Source of the DNA: Alphaproteobacteria bacterium
Lineage (GTDB): Bacteria > Pseudomonadota > Alphaproteobacteria > Rhodobacterales > Rhodobacteraceae
DNA length: 64,000 nucleotides
NCBI GenBank assembly: GCA_030429495.1
Contig: JAUIFH010000001.1
Coordinates: forward strand, 372,001 to 436,000
Reading direction: 5' to 3'
The notes under the pieces were generated by a model. It did no database searches and was not told the DNA's origin. It worked only from the letters and a program-made list of their open reading frames with translations. Both the position numbers and the translations under genes were made by a program. This document shows, piece by piece, positions 7,798 through 16,849 of the stretch (the first letter of the stretch is position 1; every line of letters starts with the position of its first letter).

Positions 7798-9279
7798 TCA
7801 GAGGAACGCTGTCTCCTCAAAGCTGCGCAACTTCCGGCTGTGAATACGTTCCAGCGGCATTTCGCGCAACCGTTCCATCGCCCGCACACCGATCAGAAGA
7901 TGCCGGCCGACCTGCGTCTTGTAGAAGTCGGTTGCCATCCCCGGCAGTTTCAGTTCGCCATGCAGCGGCTTGTCGGAGACGCAAAGGAGCGTGCCGTAGG
8001 GCACCCGGAAGCGGAACCCGTTCGCCGCAATCGTCGCGCTTTCCATGTCGAGCGCGATGGCGCGCGACAGGCTGAGGCGGTGGACGGGGCCAGTCTGGTC
8101 GCGCAGTTCCCAGTTGCGGTTGTCGACGGTCGCGACGGTGCCTGTCCGCATGATGCTTTTCAGCTCGAAGCCCTCGACATGGGCGACTTCGGCGACGGCT
8201 TCCTGAAGCGCGATCTGGATTTCGGCAAGCGCCGGCACAGGCACCCAGACCGGCAGGTCGTCGTCCAGCACCTTGTCTTCGCGCAGGTAAGCGTGGGCGA
8301 GAACGAAATCGCCCAAAGACTGGCTGTTCCGCAAGCCCGCGCAATGTCCGACCATCAGCCAGGCATGGGGCCGCAGCACGGCGATATGGTCGGTCGCGGT
8401 CTTGGCGTTCGACGGTCCGACGCCGATATTGACGAGCGTGATCCCCTGACCGCCACGGCGCTTCAGGTGGTAGGACGGCATCTGCGGCATCTTCGGAAGC
8501 AGCGGGATCGTGCCGTCCGCCGTCGTGATCTCATGATTGCCCGGAGCAACGAATGCCGTGTAGCCCGAGGAAGGATCGTCGAGCATCTGGCGTGCAAGCG
8601 CCTCGAACTCGTCGACGTAGAACTGGTAGTTCGTGAACAGGACATGGTTCTGGAAATGCACGGGATCGGTCGCCGTATAATGCGACAGCCGCGCCAGCGA
8701 GTAGTCGACCCGCTGCGCCGTGAAGGGCGCGAGATGTCCCGAGCCATCCGGGTTGAACATCGCGGTGCCGTTCACGATGTCGTCGTTCGTCGTGGACAGG
8801 TCCGGCACGTCGAACACATCCCGCAGAGGAAAGTCGAGAACACCTTCCTGCGGCACGGAAACCGACGGATTGGAGGCAACGGCGAAATGGATCGGGATCG
8901 GCGTCGCACTGGGCCCGACGATGACGGGCACGCCGTGGTTGCGGATCAGGAGGTCGAGCTGCTGGACAAGGTAGTTGCGGAAAAGATCCGGCCGCGTGAT
9001 CGTCGCGGAGTAGGTGCCGGGCACCGCGACGTGCCCGAAGCTGAGCCGGCTGTCGGCGGTCGCATGGCTTGTCGTGGTGACGCGGACCTCAGGGTAGAAG
9101 GCGCGCACGCGCGCCTTAGGCCGGGTGCCGGCGACGGTCGCGCTGAACGTGTCGAACAGGAATCCCGTTGCCTGCGCATAGAGCGCCTCGAGCCGGGAAA
9201 CGGCCGCCTGCGCATCGGTGAACGCCTCGGGTGCTGCAACCTGCGGCATCAGCACTGGCAGCTCGTCCTGCACATTCAT
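7798..9279 (-). CDS. amn: AMP nucleosidase
   Basis: A 493-residue enzyme that hydrolyses AMP to adenine and ribose 5-phosphate, adjusting the adenylate pool. The length fits bacterial Amn. Visible family features are the N-terminal Amn domain with RPKARVRAFYPEVRV and FGHVAVPGTYSATITRPD, and the C-terminal nucleoside-phosphorylase fold with GVGPSNAKTATDHIAVLRP, MVGHCAGLR, and the nucleoside-binding segment ALDMESATIAANG. It appears monocistronic. The 177 nt before it contain a small CCCCG/CGGGG hairpin but no other clear feature. Confidence 0.95.
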   Translation of the reverse strand: MNVQDELPVLMPQVAAPEAFTDAQAAVSRLEALYAQATGFLFDTFSATVAGTRPKARVRAFYPEVRVTTTSHATADSRLSFGHVAVPGTYSATITRPDLFRNYLVQQLDLLIRNHGVPVIVGPSATPIPIHFAVASNPSVSVPQEGVLDFPLRDVFDVPDLSTTNDDIVNGTAMFNPDGSGHLAPFTAQRVDYSLARLSHYTATDPVHFQNHVLFTNYQFYVDEFEALARQMLDDPSSGYTAFVAPGNHEITTADGTIPLLPKMPQMPSYHLKRRGGQGITLVNIGVGPSNAKTATDHIAVLRPHAWLMVGHCAGLRNSQSLGDFVLAHAYLREDKVLDDDLPVWVPVPALAEIQIALQEAVAEVAHVEGFELKSIMRTGTVATVDNRNWELRDQTGPVHRLSLSRAIALDMESATIAANGFRFRVPYGTLLCVSDKPLHGELKLPGMATDFYKTQVGRHLLIGVRAMERLREMPLERIHSRKLRSFEETAFL

Positions 9280-9456
9280 CGGGAATGCTCCATCGGTTCA
9301 GGGGTGGGGTAGGACGCAAAGGAACTTCCCGCGGGTCGGCGGAACGGCGATAGCCCGATCAGGGAAGGAAAGCTTCGATCCGTCATGCCAGAACTTGTCA
9401 GAACACCCGTTGGCCTGCAAGGGGACCCCGCCTCGGGGCCACGCATCGGGGCTGCT

Positions 9457-10497
9457 TCATGCCTGGGTGTCGTTCCCAGCCCGCAGCGCGGTAAAGCCCC
9501 GCTCCTCAAGCCGGGAATGCAGGTTCTGCGCGACGTCCGCGAGGGCAGGGTCATGCGCTTCCGGCGCGCGATCCGCAACGGACCGGAGTTCTGCGGCCGC
9601 GCCTGCCGGCACGCCGATCCGTGCTGCGACAGCGTGCCAGATCGCGGGGTCGTTGCTGAGCGCTTCGTAGGGGACGAAGGTTATGTTGTCGGATGCGGCC
9701 TCGGCCCCATCCAGCGCGGAATAGGCGGAGATCCAGACCCGAAGCCAGTAGTCCATCGTGGCGGGGTCGCCTTCGGGCCGACTGCCGAACAGGAAGGGCC
9801 GGTGGGTCGCCCCGAATTCGTGATGACCGAGCCATGTCATGTAGTCGCGCGTGAACGCATCGGCGTCGAGGAACCGCCGGTGCTGGCCCAGCAGGCTCGC
9901 CGCGTGATCGAGCGGCCGGCGCAGCGGCACGAGGAACCTGGCCTCCGGCATCGCCCTGGCAAGCGCGCCAAGCCGGAGAATGTTGTTGTTGTTCTTCGAG
10001 ACATAGCGCGCCTTGCCGGTCCGCAGCAGGATCAGCCGGATCAGGTCGCGGTATCCATCGATGAGGTCGGCATCCGGTCTGTGCGGTTTCAGGCCGTCGG
10101 CGCCGATATAGGCCTTGCCGTCGAAGATGCGCCAGTAGACCTCGTCCAGCGCCTCCGGGCTTTGGGTGTCGACCTCGATCCCGTCGCCATGCGCGCGTTC
10201 GGCGCGCTTGCCTGGCTTCTGCCCTTTGCGGCTCAGCTTCGCCCAGAGGTTCGGGGCGAGGACGAAAGGCATGTCGGCATAGGTAAGTGATCCGAACTCC
10301 CCGGTCCGGTGGATCTCGCGCATCAGGATCGTGGTGCCCGCCCGCGCGAGGCCGGTGACGAAGACATGGCGCCCGCGATCTTCCGGCGCATGTTTCAGAT
10401 AGAGCCCGCGCTCGATATCGTGGAGCATCTCTGCCAGCGGCGGAGCCGAGAGGGCGAGCCGGTGCAGCAGCCGGTCGAGCGCGGAATAATCAGACAC
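9457..10497 (-). CDS. Sulfotransferase-family protein
   Basis: A 346-residue protein with the PAPS 5'-phosphosulfate loop of sulfotransferases near residues 45-60 (VFVTGLARAGTTILMR). A likely 3'-phosphate loop lies in RFLVPLRRPLDHAASLL. The acceptor is unknown; bacterial relatives often modify glycans or lipids. Translation starts at GTG 10497, overlapping the upstream membrane-protein gene by 8 nt, with AAGGTGG as ribosome binding site. It is the last gene of an apparent three-gene operon with two small membrane proteins, which suggests action at the membrane. Confidence 0.82.
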   Translation of the reverse strand: MSDYSALDRLLHRLALSAPPLAEMLHDIERGLYLKHAPEDRGRHVFVTGLARAGTTILMREIHRTGEFGSLTYADMPFVLAPNLWAKLSRKGQKPGKRAERAHGDGIEVDTQSPEALDEVYWRIFDGKAYIGADGLKPHRPDADLIDGYRDLIRLILLRTGKARYVSKNNNNILRLGALARAMPEARFLVPLRRPLDHAASLLGQHRRFLDADAFTRDYMTWLGHHEFGATHRPFLFGSRPEGDPATMDYWLRVWISAYSALDGAEAASDNITFVPYEALSNDPAIWHAVAARIGVPAGAAAELRSVADRAPEAHDPALADVAQNLHSRLEERGFTALRAGNDTQA

Positions 10498-10861
10498 GCA
10501 CCACCTTCAGGCGAAGCCAGATGTACGCGATCGATACGATGCAGAGCACGACGATCACCGTTGGCCGCAACAGGACCGATCCCCAAGCCGCCAGCCCGCC
10601 GGGATAGACAAGGCCGAGCAGGGCCACCGGCGCGAGCGCGATCATCAGCATTGCAAAGAACATCACCGATCCCTTCCCGATGACCCAGGCATAGGAGGGC
10701 AGGATTCGTTCCTTCCAGTGATCGGAGATTCGGCTGCTTCGCAGCACCTTGCCGGATTTCTGCGCGGTGGCGGTCACCTTGCGGATCACCGGCAGCAGCG
10801 GAAGCCACAAGAAGGCTTCGCTGGCGAGAACGCCGGCGATGACGACGAATATCCAGTGCAT
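10490..10861 (-). CDS. Small membrane protein of unknown function
   Basis: A 123-residue protein with three likely membrane segments: HWIFVVIAGVLASEAFLWLPLLPVI cut by basic residues, SVMFFAMLMIALAPVALLGLVY, and the C-terminal TVIVVLCIVSIAYIWLRL. I do not recognise the family. It starts 1 nt after the preceding small gene ends and overlaps the sulfotransferase start. The three genes are thus tightly packed and probably translated together. An in-frame start at 10885, inside the upstream gene, is an alternative. Confidence 0.7.
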   Translation of the reverse strand: MHWIFVVIAGVLASEAFLWLPLLPVIRKVTATAQKSGKVLRSSRISDHWKERILPSYAWVIGKGSVMFFAMLMIALAPVALLGLVYPGGLAAWGSVLLRPTVIVVLCIVSIAYIWLRLKVVRV

Positions 10862-10862
10862 T

Positions 10863-11102
10863 CTATTCGGCGGGCTCGCTGTCACCGGATGTCTTGGCCG
10901 CCTTCGCCTTCTTGCCCTTCAGCATCCGCTTGATCGGGTAGTAGAGCACGGCGACGATAGCCAGAAAGACCGAGCCCAGGACGCCGAGCACGGCAGCGAT
11001 CGCCCCTGCACCGACGCCGGGGCCGATATAGGCAAGTGCAGCAAGGGGATGCAGCGCGAAAACGGCGCTCGCGAGAGCAACGGTTACCAGTTTGCTTTTC
11101 AT
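10863..11102 (-). CDS. Small secreted or membrane-anchored protein, 79 aa
   Basis: The protein begins with a signal-like segment (MKSKLVTVALASAVFALHPLAALA) and then a Gly/Ala-rich hydrophobic stretch (GPGVGAGAIAAVLGVLGSVFLAIVAVLYYP). It ends with a basic tail rich in Lys (KRMLKGKKAKAAK). The ATG at 11102 is chosen because AGGAAG lies about 8 nt upstream; an in-frame GTG at 11111 is the alternative. It is the first gene of the operon with the second membrane protein and the sulfotransferase. Function unknown. Confidence 0.68.
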   Translation of the reverse strand: MKSKLVTVALASAVFALHPLAALAYIGPGVGAGAIAAVLGVLGSVFLAIVAVLYYPIKRMLKGKKAKAAKTSGDSEPAE

Positions 11103-11337
11103 CGAAATCACTTCCTCGTCTCACATAATTCAACGACCGGGCCGTATGCCGCTCCCCCGTCCAGCATGACAGAAATTCGGTGTCCGCGCCAAGGATTTAC
11201 GGAATGGCCTTGCCGGAATCGCGTTCAAAGTGCGCTCTTTGCCGGTTTTGTTGACGGTCTGTGGATGTTGGGAGCAGACTTGGCACGCCGACCGCAGCGT
11301 GGTCTATTCGCCACCGCGAGGGCAGGGCGGAATTGGC

Positions 11338-11634
11338 ATGACGGGACCGGCGATCACCATCACCTATTGCACGCAATGCAACTGGCTCCTGCGCTCGGGC
11401 TGGATGGCGCAGGAACTGCTCTCGACCTTCGGCGAAGACCTCGGCAGCGTCACGCTCGTGCCCGGAATTGGCGGGGTTTTCGAAATCCGCATCGGCGATC
11501 TTCTGTTGTGGGAGCGGAAGCGCGATGGCGGCTTTCCCGACGTGAAAGCTCTGAAGCAGTTGGTGCGCGACCGGATCGCGCCGGGGCGTGATCTTGGCCA
11601 TATCGACCGCGCTGGCGGCGGTTCGGGGGAATAG
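11338..11634 (+). CDS. SelT/SelW/SelH-family (Rdx) protein, Cys form
   Basis: A 98-residue thioredoxin-like protein of the Rdx family. It has the CXXC motif CTQC at residues 11-14 right after the first strand (ITITYCTQCNW), and GVFEIRIGDLLLWERKRDGGFPD, which is typical for SelW-like proteins. Both motif cysteines are encoded as Cys, so this is not a selenoprotein form. Family members are thought to be redox proteins with unknown partners. The stop codon is one base before the start of the membrane protease gene, which suggests an operon. Confidence 0.87.
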   Translation: MTGPAITITYCTQCNWLLRSGWMAQELLSTFGEDLGSVTLVPGIGGVFEIRIGDLLLWERKRDGGFPDVKALKQLVRDRIAPGRDLGHIDRAGGGSGE

Positions 11635-11635
11635 A

Positions 11636-12493
11636 ATGGATTTCTCGATCTCCGACGCGCTCTGGCTTTTCGTCATCCTGACGATGTTGCAGCCGATGCT
11701 GTCGCGCAAACTGACCGACATGAAGCGGCTGTCGATGATCTCGCATCTTGAAAAGCAGCGGGGCAGCCGGGTGATCCTGATGGTCCACCGGCAAGAGACG
11801 ATGCGCCTGCTCGGCTTTCCCGTCATGCGCTATATCGACATCCAGGACAGCGAGGACGTGCTGCGCGCGATCCGCATGACCGACCCCGAGATGCCGCTGG
11901 ACGTCGTTCTGCACACGCCGGGCGGTCTGGTGCTCGCCGCGCTTCAGATCGCCCGCGCGGTCGAGGCGCACAGGGGAAAGGTCACGGTTTTCGTGCCGCA
12001 TCACGCGATGTCCGGCGGCACCCTTGTTGCACTTGCAGCCGACGAGATCGTGATGTGCGACCATTCCGTGCTTGGCCCGATCGACCCGCAGATCAACCAG
12101 TTTCCCGCGGCCTCCATCGTCAAGGCTGTGGAAGCGAAGCCGGTGGCGGAACTGGACGACGAAACCCTGATCCTCGCCGATGTCAGCCGCAAGGCGCTGG
12201 CGCAGGTGATCCGGGCCGCGACCGAACTCCTCTCGGTCCGGTTGCCGCGCGATGAGGCGACGGCATTGGCGGAGAAACTCGCCTCCGGCACCTGGACGCA
12301 CGACTATCCGATCCCGGCGGCAGAGGCGAAGGCGCTGGGCCTGCCTGTGACGACTGACATGCCCGAAGAGGTGATGACGCTGATGACGCTCTATCCCCAG
12401 CCGGTGCGGCAGTCCGGCGGGGTGGAGTACCTCCCGATCCCGCGCGAGGCCCCGCACAAGGGCCGCAAGGCGCGGGGGCAGGGTCGGATTTGA
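11636..12493 (+). CDS. Membrane-bound SDH-family Clp-fold serine protease
   Basis: A 285-residue protein with one N-terminal membrane segment (DALWLFVILTMLQPML) and a ClpP/SppA-like fold. The nucleophile is likely Ser126 in HHAMSGGTLVALAADEI; Asp136 and His143 follow in ADEIVMCDHSVLGPIDPQ. HTPGGLVLAALQIA forms the oxyanion-loop region. Relatives were long annotated as DUF114-type proteins. The ATG at 11636 has GGGGGA upstream and directly follows the Rdx gene. A role in membrane protein quality control is an inference from the family. Confidence 0.85.
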   Translation: MDFSISDALWLFVILTMLQPMLSRKLTDMKRLSMISHLEKQRGSRVILMVHRQETMRLLGFPVMRYIDIQDSEDVLRAIRMTDPEMPLDVVLHTPGGLVLAALQIARAVEAHRGKVTVFVPHHAMSGGTLVALAADEIVMCDHSVLGPIDPQINQFPAASIVKAVEAKPVAELDDETLILADVSRKALAQVIRAATELLSVRLPRDEATALAEKLASGTWTHDYPIPAAEAKALGLPVTTDMPEEVMTLMTLYPQPVRQSGGVEYLPIPREAPHKGRKARGQGRI

Positions 12494-12702
12494 GACCACA
12501 CCGACCCGTGCCAAAATCCGGCGGTATGGGTTCCTCTGGAAGGCAATCCAGTCAACGCTTCAGCGCGCGCACCCTTGACTGTAATATCTTGCTACCATTG
12601 AATGAATTTGCGACCGACTTCGTCGCGGGCGATCCGGCATTTTGCGGCGTAGATATTTCCGGCTTGTGAGTGGATCGCTCAACTCGCAGGAGGAAAAAAG
12701 AG

Positions 12703-14985
12703 ATGAGAGCAGCAATGATTGCCCGGCATCTGTTCGCAATACTTTTTGTATCTCTTTTTTCCACGGATGCCATGGCCGCATGCGGGCTTCCCGTCGCGAG
12801 CGACGCTGATCAGCAGACGTTCACTGCGGTTGCCGGTCTCCGCAATACAGCAGAAGCATGCATCGATCTAACGCAGTTCACAGGGCAAACTGTCGCGATT
12901 GAAGTCACGGCTCCGGGCACCGTGTCTGGCCGCATACCCGGCCTCTATCTGATGCCGGTCGTAGAGAACATTCTCACGGTCCAGCCGGGCGGTGGCATTC
13001 TCGTCGTGACGGGAAACAGATCCGATCTGGGCAGTTATCGCATTGCTCTAAGGATCATGAATGAAGAGAAACCCGTTGAAGCGGTTCAAGCCGCGTGGAT
13101 ATTCCGGGGCGGACAGGGGTTTTCCCGCCCACAGGCCGTGCTGACCGACGGAATCCGAGAGGTCCTTCGGCTTTCCTGCAGCGGCGGGGAACTTGATCCT
13201 CAAACTGTCGGCGTACCCAACCCGTTGTCCATCGATGAGACATTCGGCCAGCAAATTGCTTTGGGAAATGGGGCCCGGATAAACTTCATGAGTGTGCACC
13301 ACCAAGGCCTTGAAGGCCGTTGGTATGGTGTTCACCGACTTGGTAATGTTGGAATCATCACTCCCGAGGAACGCGCCTTTTTTGACTCAGCGCACTTGAA
13401 ATTCGGCGAGCGCCTGATTGAGAACAATGGGGCTGAATGGGTTTACAAACGGCTCAAATCGGCGTGCGCTTCGGGCCTTGCATTCGGCAACCATCCGGCG
13501 ATTTCCTGCCTGCCTATCGGGCGAGGCTATCCGCAATCGGCATGTATTGATCCGACAATCGGCACGCTTGATCGTCAAATCGCTGAGATGTACGGGATTC
13601 TGACCCGTCTGGTCCCGCTCGCCGACGTTCGACGGCATTGGGAAGTCTACGCTGAAATGGACGCAGCTTTGGAAACATGCGGTCAAGACGCCGCTTGTTT
13701 CGCACAGCCTTTGCGAACTGCCTACGAGACGTTTTCGGGACGGCTTTCCGGGGACATACTGGCTGCACTCGAAGAACCAAACAGCTCGGACGATTTCGTT
13801 ATGAGTCCGGCCGATGAGGCACTGACTTCCGAACTGATACGACACGGTATGCCGCCAGGCCGCGCTCAGAACGCCAAGGTCGTACTTCGCGATCCGTCAT
13901 ATACACTGCTGTTGATCGTCGAGCCTTCATCGGCAGATCTTGTTGTTCTCCACTTGCCCGCGAGTGGCGCAGACCCGCTGGAACTCAGGATCGACCCCAC
14001 CGACGTAGGTCTGGAGCGTGCGATAGCGAAGCACGCTGCGCCCGCCTATGTGATGAACCGACCGATCACCCATCAGCGCGGTCGGACCCTTGGCGGGGGT
14101 ATTCTTCAGGCCTATCACATCATCTCAAACTCCCGCAGTGATGCGCCCGCAGAAAAAGGAGCGGGTCTTCGCTACCTCGCACAAACCACCTACCAGGTTG
14201 GAGGTTGGGTGCTCGATAGCGGAGGAATCGGAAGCAATATGCGCATCGAAGGAAGCTGGGCGAATGCAGCAACGGCCTTTGAACTGATTGCTCAGGAAAG
14301 ATCTGCTGCTGAAGATGCTGAAAGGCAGAGGCGCGAACGAGAAGAACGGATTGCGCGAGCGCGAGAAGAGGCGATGGCGTTTGAAACTTCTTCCGCGCTG
14401 GAAGCATCGCGCGGAGGGTTCATTTACAAGGCGGCGCCATTCTGGGATCGGTTTCAGAACGCGGCAATCATGCGCGGTGTTTTCGACGGAACAAGTAGCG
14501 CTTCCGATAGTCTGGTCTTAGGCTGGGCCGTCGCGTTCGACGACCATTGTGCAAGCCACTTGCCCCCTGACGTCGTGGTCCTTGAAGACGAAGCCATCAG
14601 GGTTTTTCGCAACGGGTTCGGCACCGAAGTCGGTCGAAGCGTCGAAAGAACAAGAATGAGCGTGGATCGCCGCTTCGAGGCGGCCGTCCAAAGGGCGCGC
14701 CAATCCTCCGTTCCCACCAACTTGGCATTGGATGCCTTGAATCTTGGAGCCGGTGTGCCCGTCAATTGGGATCGCGTGGCGGCAGCTGCCGATGAAATAG
14801 CGCAGCCGTACCGGGACAGCCTGCGCATTATTGGCTTGGGCGGTTGCAACGGTCCGATAACACAGCAGTACCTTGCTAACCTCCTGGCATCGGTTGGTCA
14901 TGGAGAGACAGTTCAGGAAAGCCCGATATTATCCCCATCCGAAAGCCAGGCGGTGAGCGACACCCCCGCCATCTCGGATCGTTAA
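12703..14985 (+). CDS. Large secreted protein with LprI-like segment and coiled coil
   Basis: A 760-residue exported protein. A signal peptide ends at ...STDAMA (cleavage near residue 25) before a mature start ACGLPVAS. Residues about 268-305 (cysteines around DPTIGTLDRQIAEMYGIL) resemble the LprI/DUF1311 repeat. A charged coiled coil (AEDAERQRREREERIARARE) lies near residues 530-555. Several cysteines occur, consistent with periplasmic disulfides. A strong AGGAGG lies 9 nt before the ATG. The gene and its flanks are visibly lower in GC than the neighbours, which suggests acquisition by transfer. It stands alone; the function is unknown. Confidence 0.75.
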   Translation: MRAAMIARHLFAILFVSLFSTDAMAACGLPVASDADQQTFTAVAGLRNTAEACIDLTQFTGQTVAIEVTAPGTVSGRIPGLYLMPVVENILTVQPGGGILVVTGNRSDLGSYRIALRIMNEEKPVEAVQAAWIFRGGQGFSRPQAVLTDGIREVLRLSCSGGELDPQTVGVPNPLSIDETFGQQIALGNGARINFMSVHHQGLEGRWYGVHRLGNVGIITPEERAFFDSAHLKFGERLIENNGAEWVYKRLKSACASGLAFGNHPAISCLPIGRGYPQSACIDPTIGTLDRQIAEMYGILTRLVPLADVRRHWEVYAEMDAALETCGQDAACFAQPLRTAYETFSGRLSGDILAALEEPNSSDDFVMSPADEALTSELIRHGMPPGRAQNAKVVLRDPSYTLLLIVEPSSADLVVLHLPASGADPLELRIDPTDVGLERAIAKHAAPAYVMNRPITHQRGRTLGGGILQAYHIISNSRSDAPAEKGAGLRYLAQTTYQVGGWVLDSGGIGSNMRIEGSWANAATAFELIAQERSAAEDAERQRREREERIARAREEAMAFETSSALEASRGGFIYKAAPFWDRFQNAAIMRGVFDGTSSASDSLVLGWAVAFDDHCASHLPPDVVVLEDEAIRVFRNGFGTEVGRSVERTRMSVDRRFEAAVQRARQSSVPTNLALDALNLGAGVPVNWDRVAAAADEIAQPYRDSLRIIGLGGCNGPITQQYLANLLASVGHGETVQESPILSPSESQAVSDTPAISDR

Positions 14986-15128
14986 CTGCGTCGGATGCTC
15001 GGTTAAAACACAGAGGCCAGTTCTCGACGCTGTGCTTCGGCACATATGCGTGAATTGCCACTCTGTCCCGCAAAGCGCGCGCGGATGGACCTCGTCCAAG
15101 GGTAGCGATTGTCGTTTGACGGACCAGC

Positions 15129-15758
15129 TCACGCCTTGCGGAAACTCACGATCCATCCGGTGTCGCCGCGATGCTCGCCCTCCGCGCCCGCCCCGTAGAT
15201 AGCGAAGGGTTCCGTGCGGAAGCCCTTGATCCGTGGTCCCAACGCCTTAAACGCCTCGGCGAAGCCGGCCGCCTTATAGAATGCGCTGTGGACGGTGATG
15301 GCGAACACTGCGTCCGGGCGCGACACCCTGAGCAGTTCCCCGAACGCTTCCGGCCCGACATGGCCCGTCGTGAAGGTCCCGGCGCTGATGCAGCCCGCAT
15401 AGATGCCGTCGGGCATGGGAAGAGGCTTTGTCAGATCGGCGGTGATCGTGTCCCGGTACGCCCCCTTCGCCGCCGCCACGGCCAGCATCTCCGCCGAGAT
15501 ATCGAGTCCGTCGACCGGCCCGATCCCGGTCTTCGCGAGCGCCTCACCCACAAGCCCGGTTCCCGCGCCGACATCGAGGACCGGACCCGCGCCGCCAAGC
15601 GCCGCGAAGGCCGCGGCGATCACCGAGGGGCTGCGATAACTCATCGCCTCGGCAAAGTCCCGGTCGTATTTCTCGGCCCAGTCACGGTAGTAGTTCACCG
15701 AGTCGTCCGGCGTCTTCAGCGCATAGGCGCCATCGAGATCGTGTTCTGTCTCAGCCAT
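15129..15758 (-). CDS. Class I SAM-dependent methyltransferase
   Basis: A 209-residue Rossmann-fold methyltransferase. Motif I reads VLDVGAGTGLVGEAL and is followed by the acidic strand end GLDIS; the post-motif region includes YAGCISAGTFTTGHVGPEA. The N-terminal YYRDWAEKYDRDF segment resembles the WBSCR27-like methyltransferase group. The substrate cannot be told. It lies 32 nt after paaE on the same strand and might be co-transcribed with the paa operon, but it is not a usual member of that pathway. Confidence 0.8.
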   Translation of the reverse strand: MAETEHDLDGAYALKTPDDSVNYYRDWAEKYDRDFAEAMSYRSPSVIAAAFAALGGAGPVLDVGAGTGLVGEALAKTGIGPVDGLDISAEMLAVAAAKGAYRDTITADLTKPLPMPDGIYAGCISAGTFTTGHVGPEAFGELLRVSRPDAVFAITVHSAFYKAAGFAEAFKALGPRIKGFRTEPFAIYGAGAEGEHRGDTGWIVSFRKA

Positions 15759-15790
15759 GCCGGCATCCCGCCACGGCGCGGCACCACACG

Positions 15791-16840
15791 TCAAGCAGCA
15801 TCGAAGTCGAGCACCAGCCGGTCCGTGACCGGGTGCGACTGGCAGGCAAGGGTGAAGCCCGCCTCCAGCTCCCATGGCTCGAGCGAATAGTTCACCGCCA
15901 TCTCGGCCTTGCCCTCGACGATCTTGCAGCGGCAAGTGCAGCACATGCCGCCATGGCAGGACCAGGGCAGGTCCACGCCCTGCCGCGCCGCCGCGTCGAT
16001 GATACCGGTGTCCCTGTCCTCGAACCGGAACGCCTGCCGCCGCCCGTCGACCAGCACCTCGACGGCCACACCCTTCGCCGCTGCCGCCTCGGCCGCTCGC
16101 GACGGTGCGCCGGGCGCTTCGCCCGAGGGCGTGAAATGTTCCTGATGCACGCGCTCCGGCGCGATGCCCATCGCGTTCAGCGCAGCCTGCGCGCCCTCGA
16201 TCATGCCGCCCGGTCCGCAGAGAAAGATGCCCTCCGCTCCCTTCGGGTCGATCACGCCCGCCGCCGCCAGCGCCGCGATCTTCGTGCCGTCGATCCGGCC
16301 GTTAAGAAGCGTGACATCCTGCACCTCGCGGCTCAACACGTGGATCAGCGAGAAGCGGCCCATATGCTTGTCCTTCAGCGCGTCGAGGCCCGCGCGGAAC
16401 ATGATCGTGTCGACGCGGCGATTGCCGTAAAGCAGCGTCACCCGTCCGCCGCCTGCCAGCACGGCGGACGCAATCGCCATCATAGGCGTGACCCCGGACC
16501 CGGCCGCGATCAGCAGAACATCGCGTTCACCCCGCAGCATGAATCGTCCCTCGGGCGGCAACACCTGCACTCGGTCGCCGGGGCAAAGGCCCTGCGCGAA
16601 GCCGGAAAACACTCCGCCCTCAACCCGCTTGACGCCCACGCAAAGGTCGCCCCCCGGCGCTGTCGCGATAGAATACGACCGCCGGATATCCGCGCCGCCG
16701 ACGTCTGCCCGCAGGGTCAGATGCTGCCCCGGGGTAAAGGCAAAAATGTCCCGCAGGTCGTCCGGTACATCAAAGACTAGCCCAACCGCATCGGCCGCCT
16801 CCGGGCGCACCTCGCGGACTACAAGTTCATGAAACGCCAT
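15791..16840 (-). CDS. paaE: Phenylacetyl-CoA epoxidase reductase subunit
   Basis: A 349-residue flavoprotein reductase that passes electrons from NADPH to the PaaABC epoxidase. The N-terminal half has the FAD motif RRSYSIATAPG and the NAD-binding LLIAAGSGVTPMMAIA. The C-terminal ferredoxin domain holds the plant-type [2Fe-2S] cluster motif CHGGMCCTC followed by a distant Cys in the LACQSHPVTDR stretch. It is the last of five paa genes in the order paaABCDE, 9 nt after paaD. Confidence 0.95.
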   Translation of the reverse strand: MAFHELVVREVRPEAADAVGLVFDVPDDLRDIFAFTPGQHLTLRADVGGADIRRSYSIATAPGGDLCVGVKRVEGGVFSGFAQGLCPGDRVQVLPPEGRFMLRGERDVLLIAAGSGVTPMMAIASAVLAGGGRVTLLYGNRRVDTIMFRAGLDALKDKHMGRFSLIHVLSREVQDVTLLNGRIDGTKIAALAAAGVIDPKGAEGIFLCGPGGMIEGAQAALNAMGIAPERVHQEHFTPSGEAPGAPSRAAEAAAAKGVAVEVLVDGRRQAFRFEDRDTGIIDAAARQGVDLPWSCHGGMCCTCRCKIVEGKAEMAVNYSLEPWELEAGFTLACQSHPVTDRLVLDFDAA

Positions 16841-16849
16841 GCCTGCCCC

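Noticed and set aside
9280-9456. Terminator after the sulfotransferase gene
   Set aside because: A CCCCG/CGGGG hairpin is present on the minus strand, but the stem is short and no T-tract follows.
11338-11634. Selenoprotein
   Set aside because: The redox motif is CTQC with Cys codons; there is no in-frame TGA at the active site.
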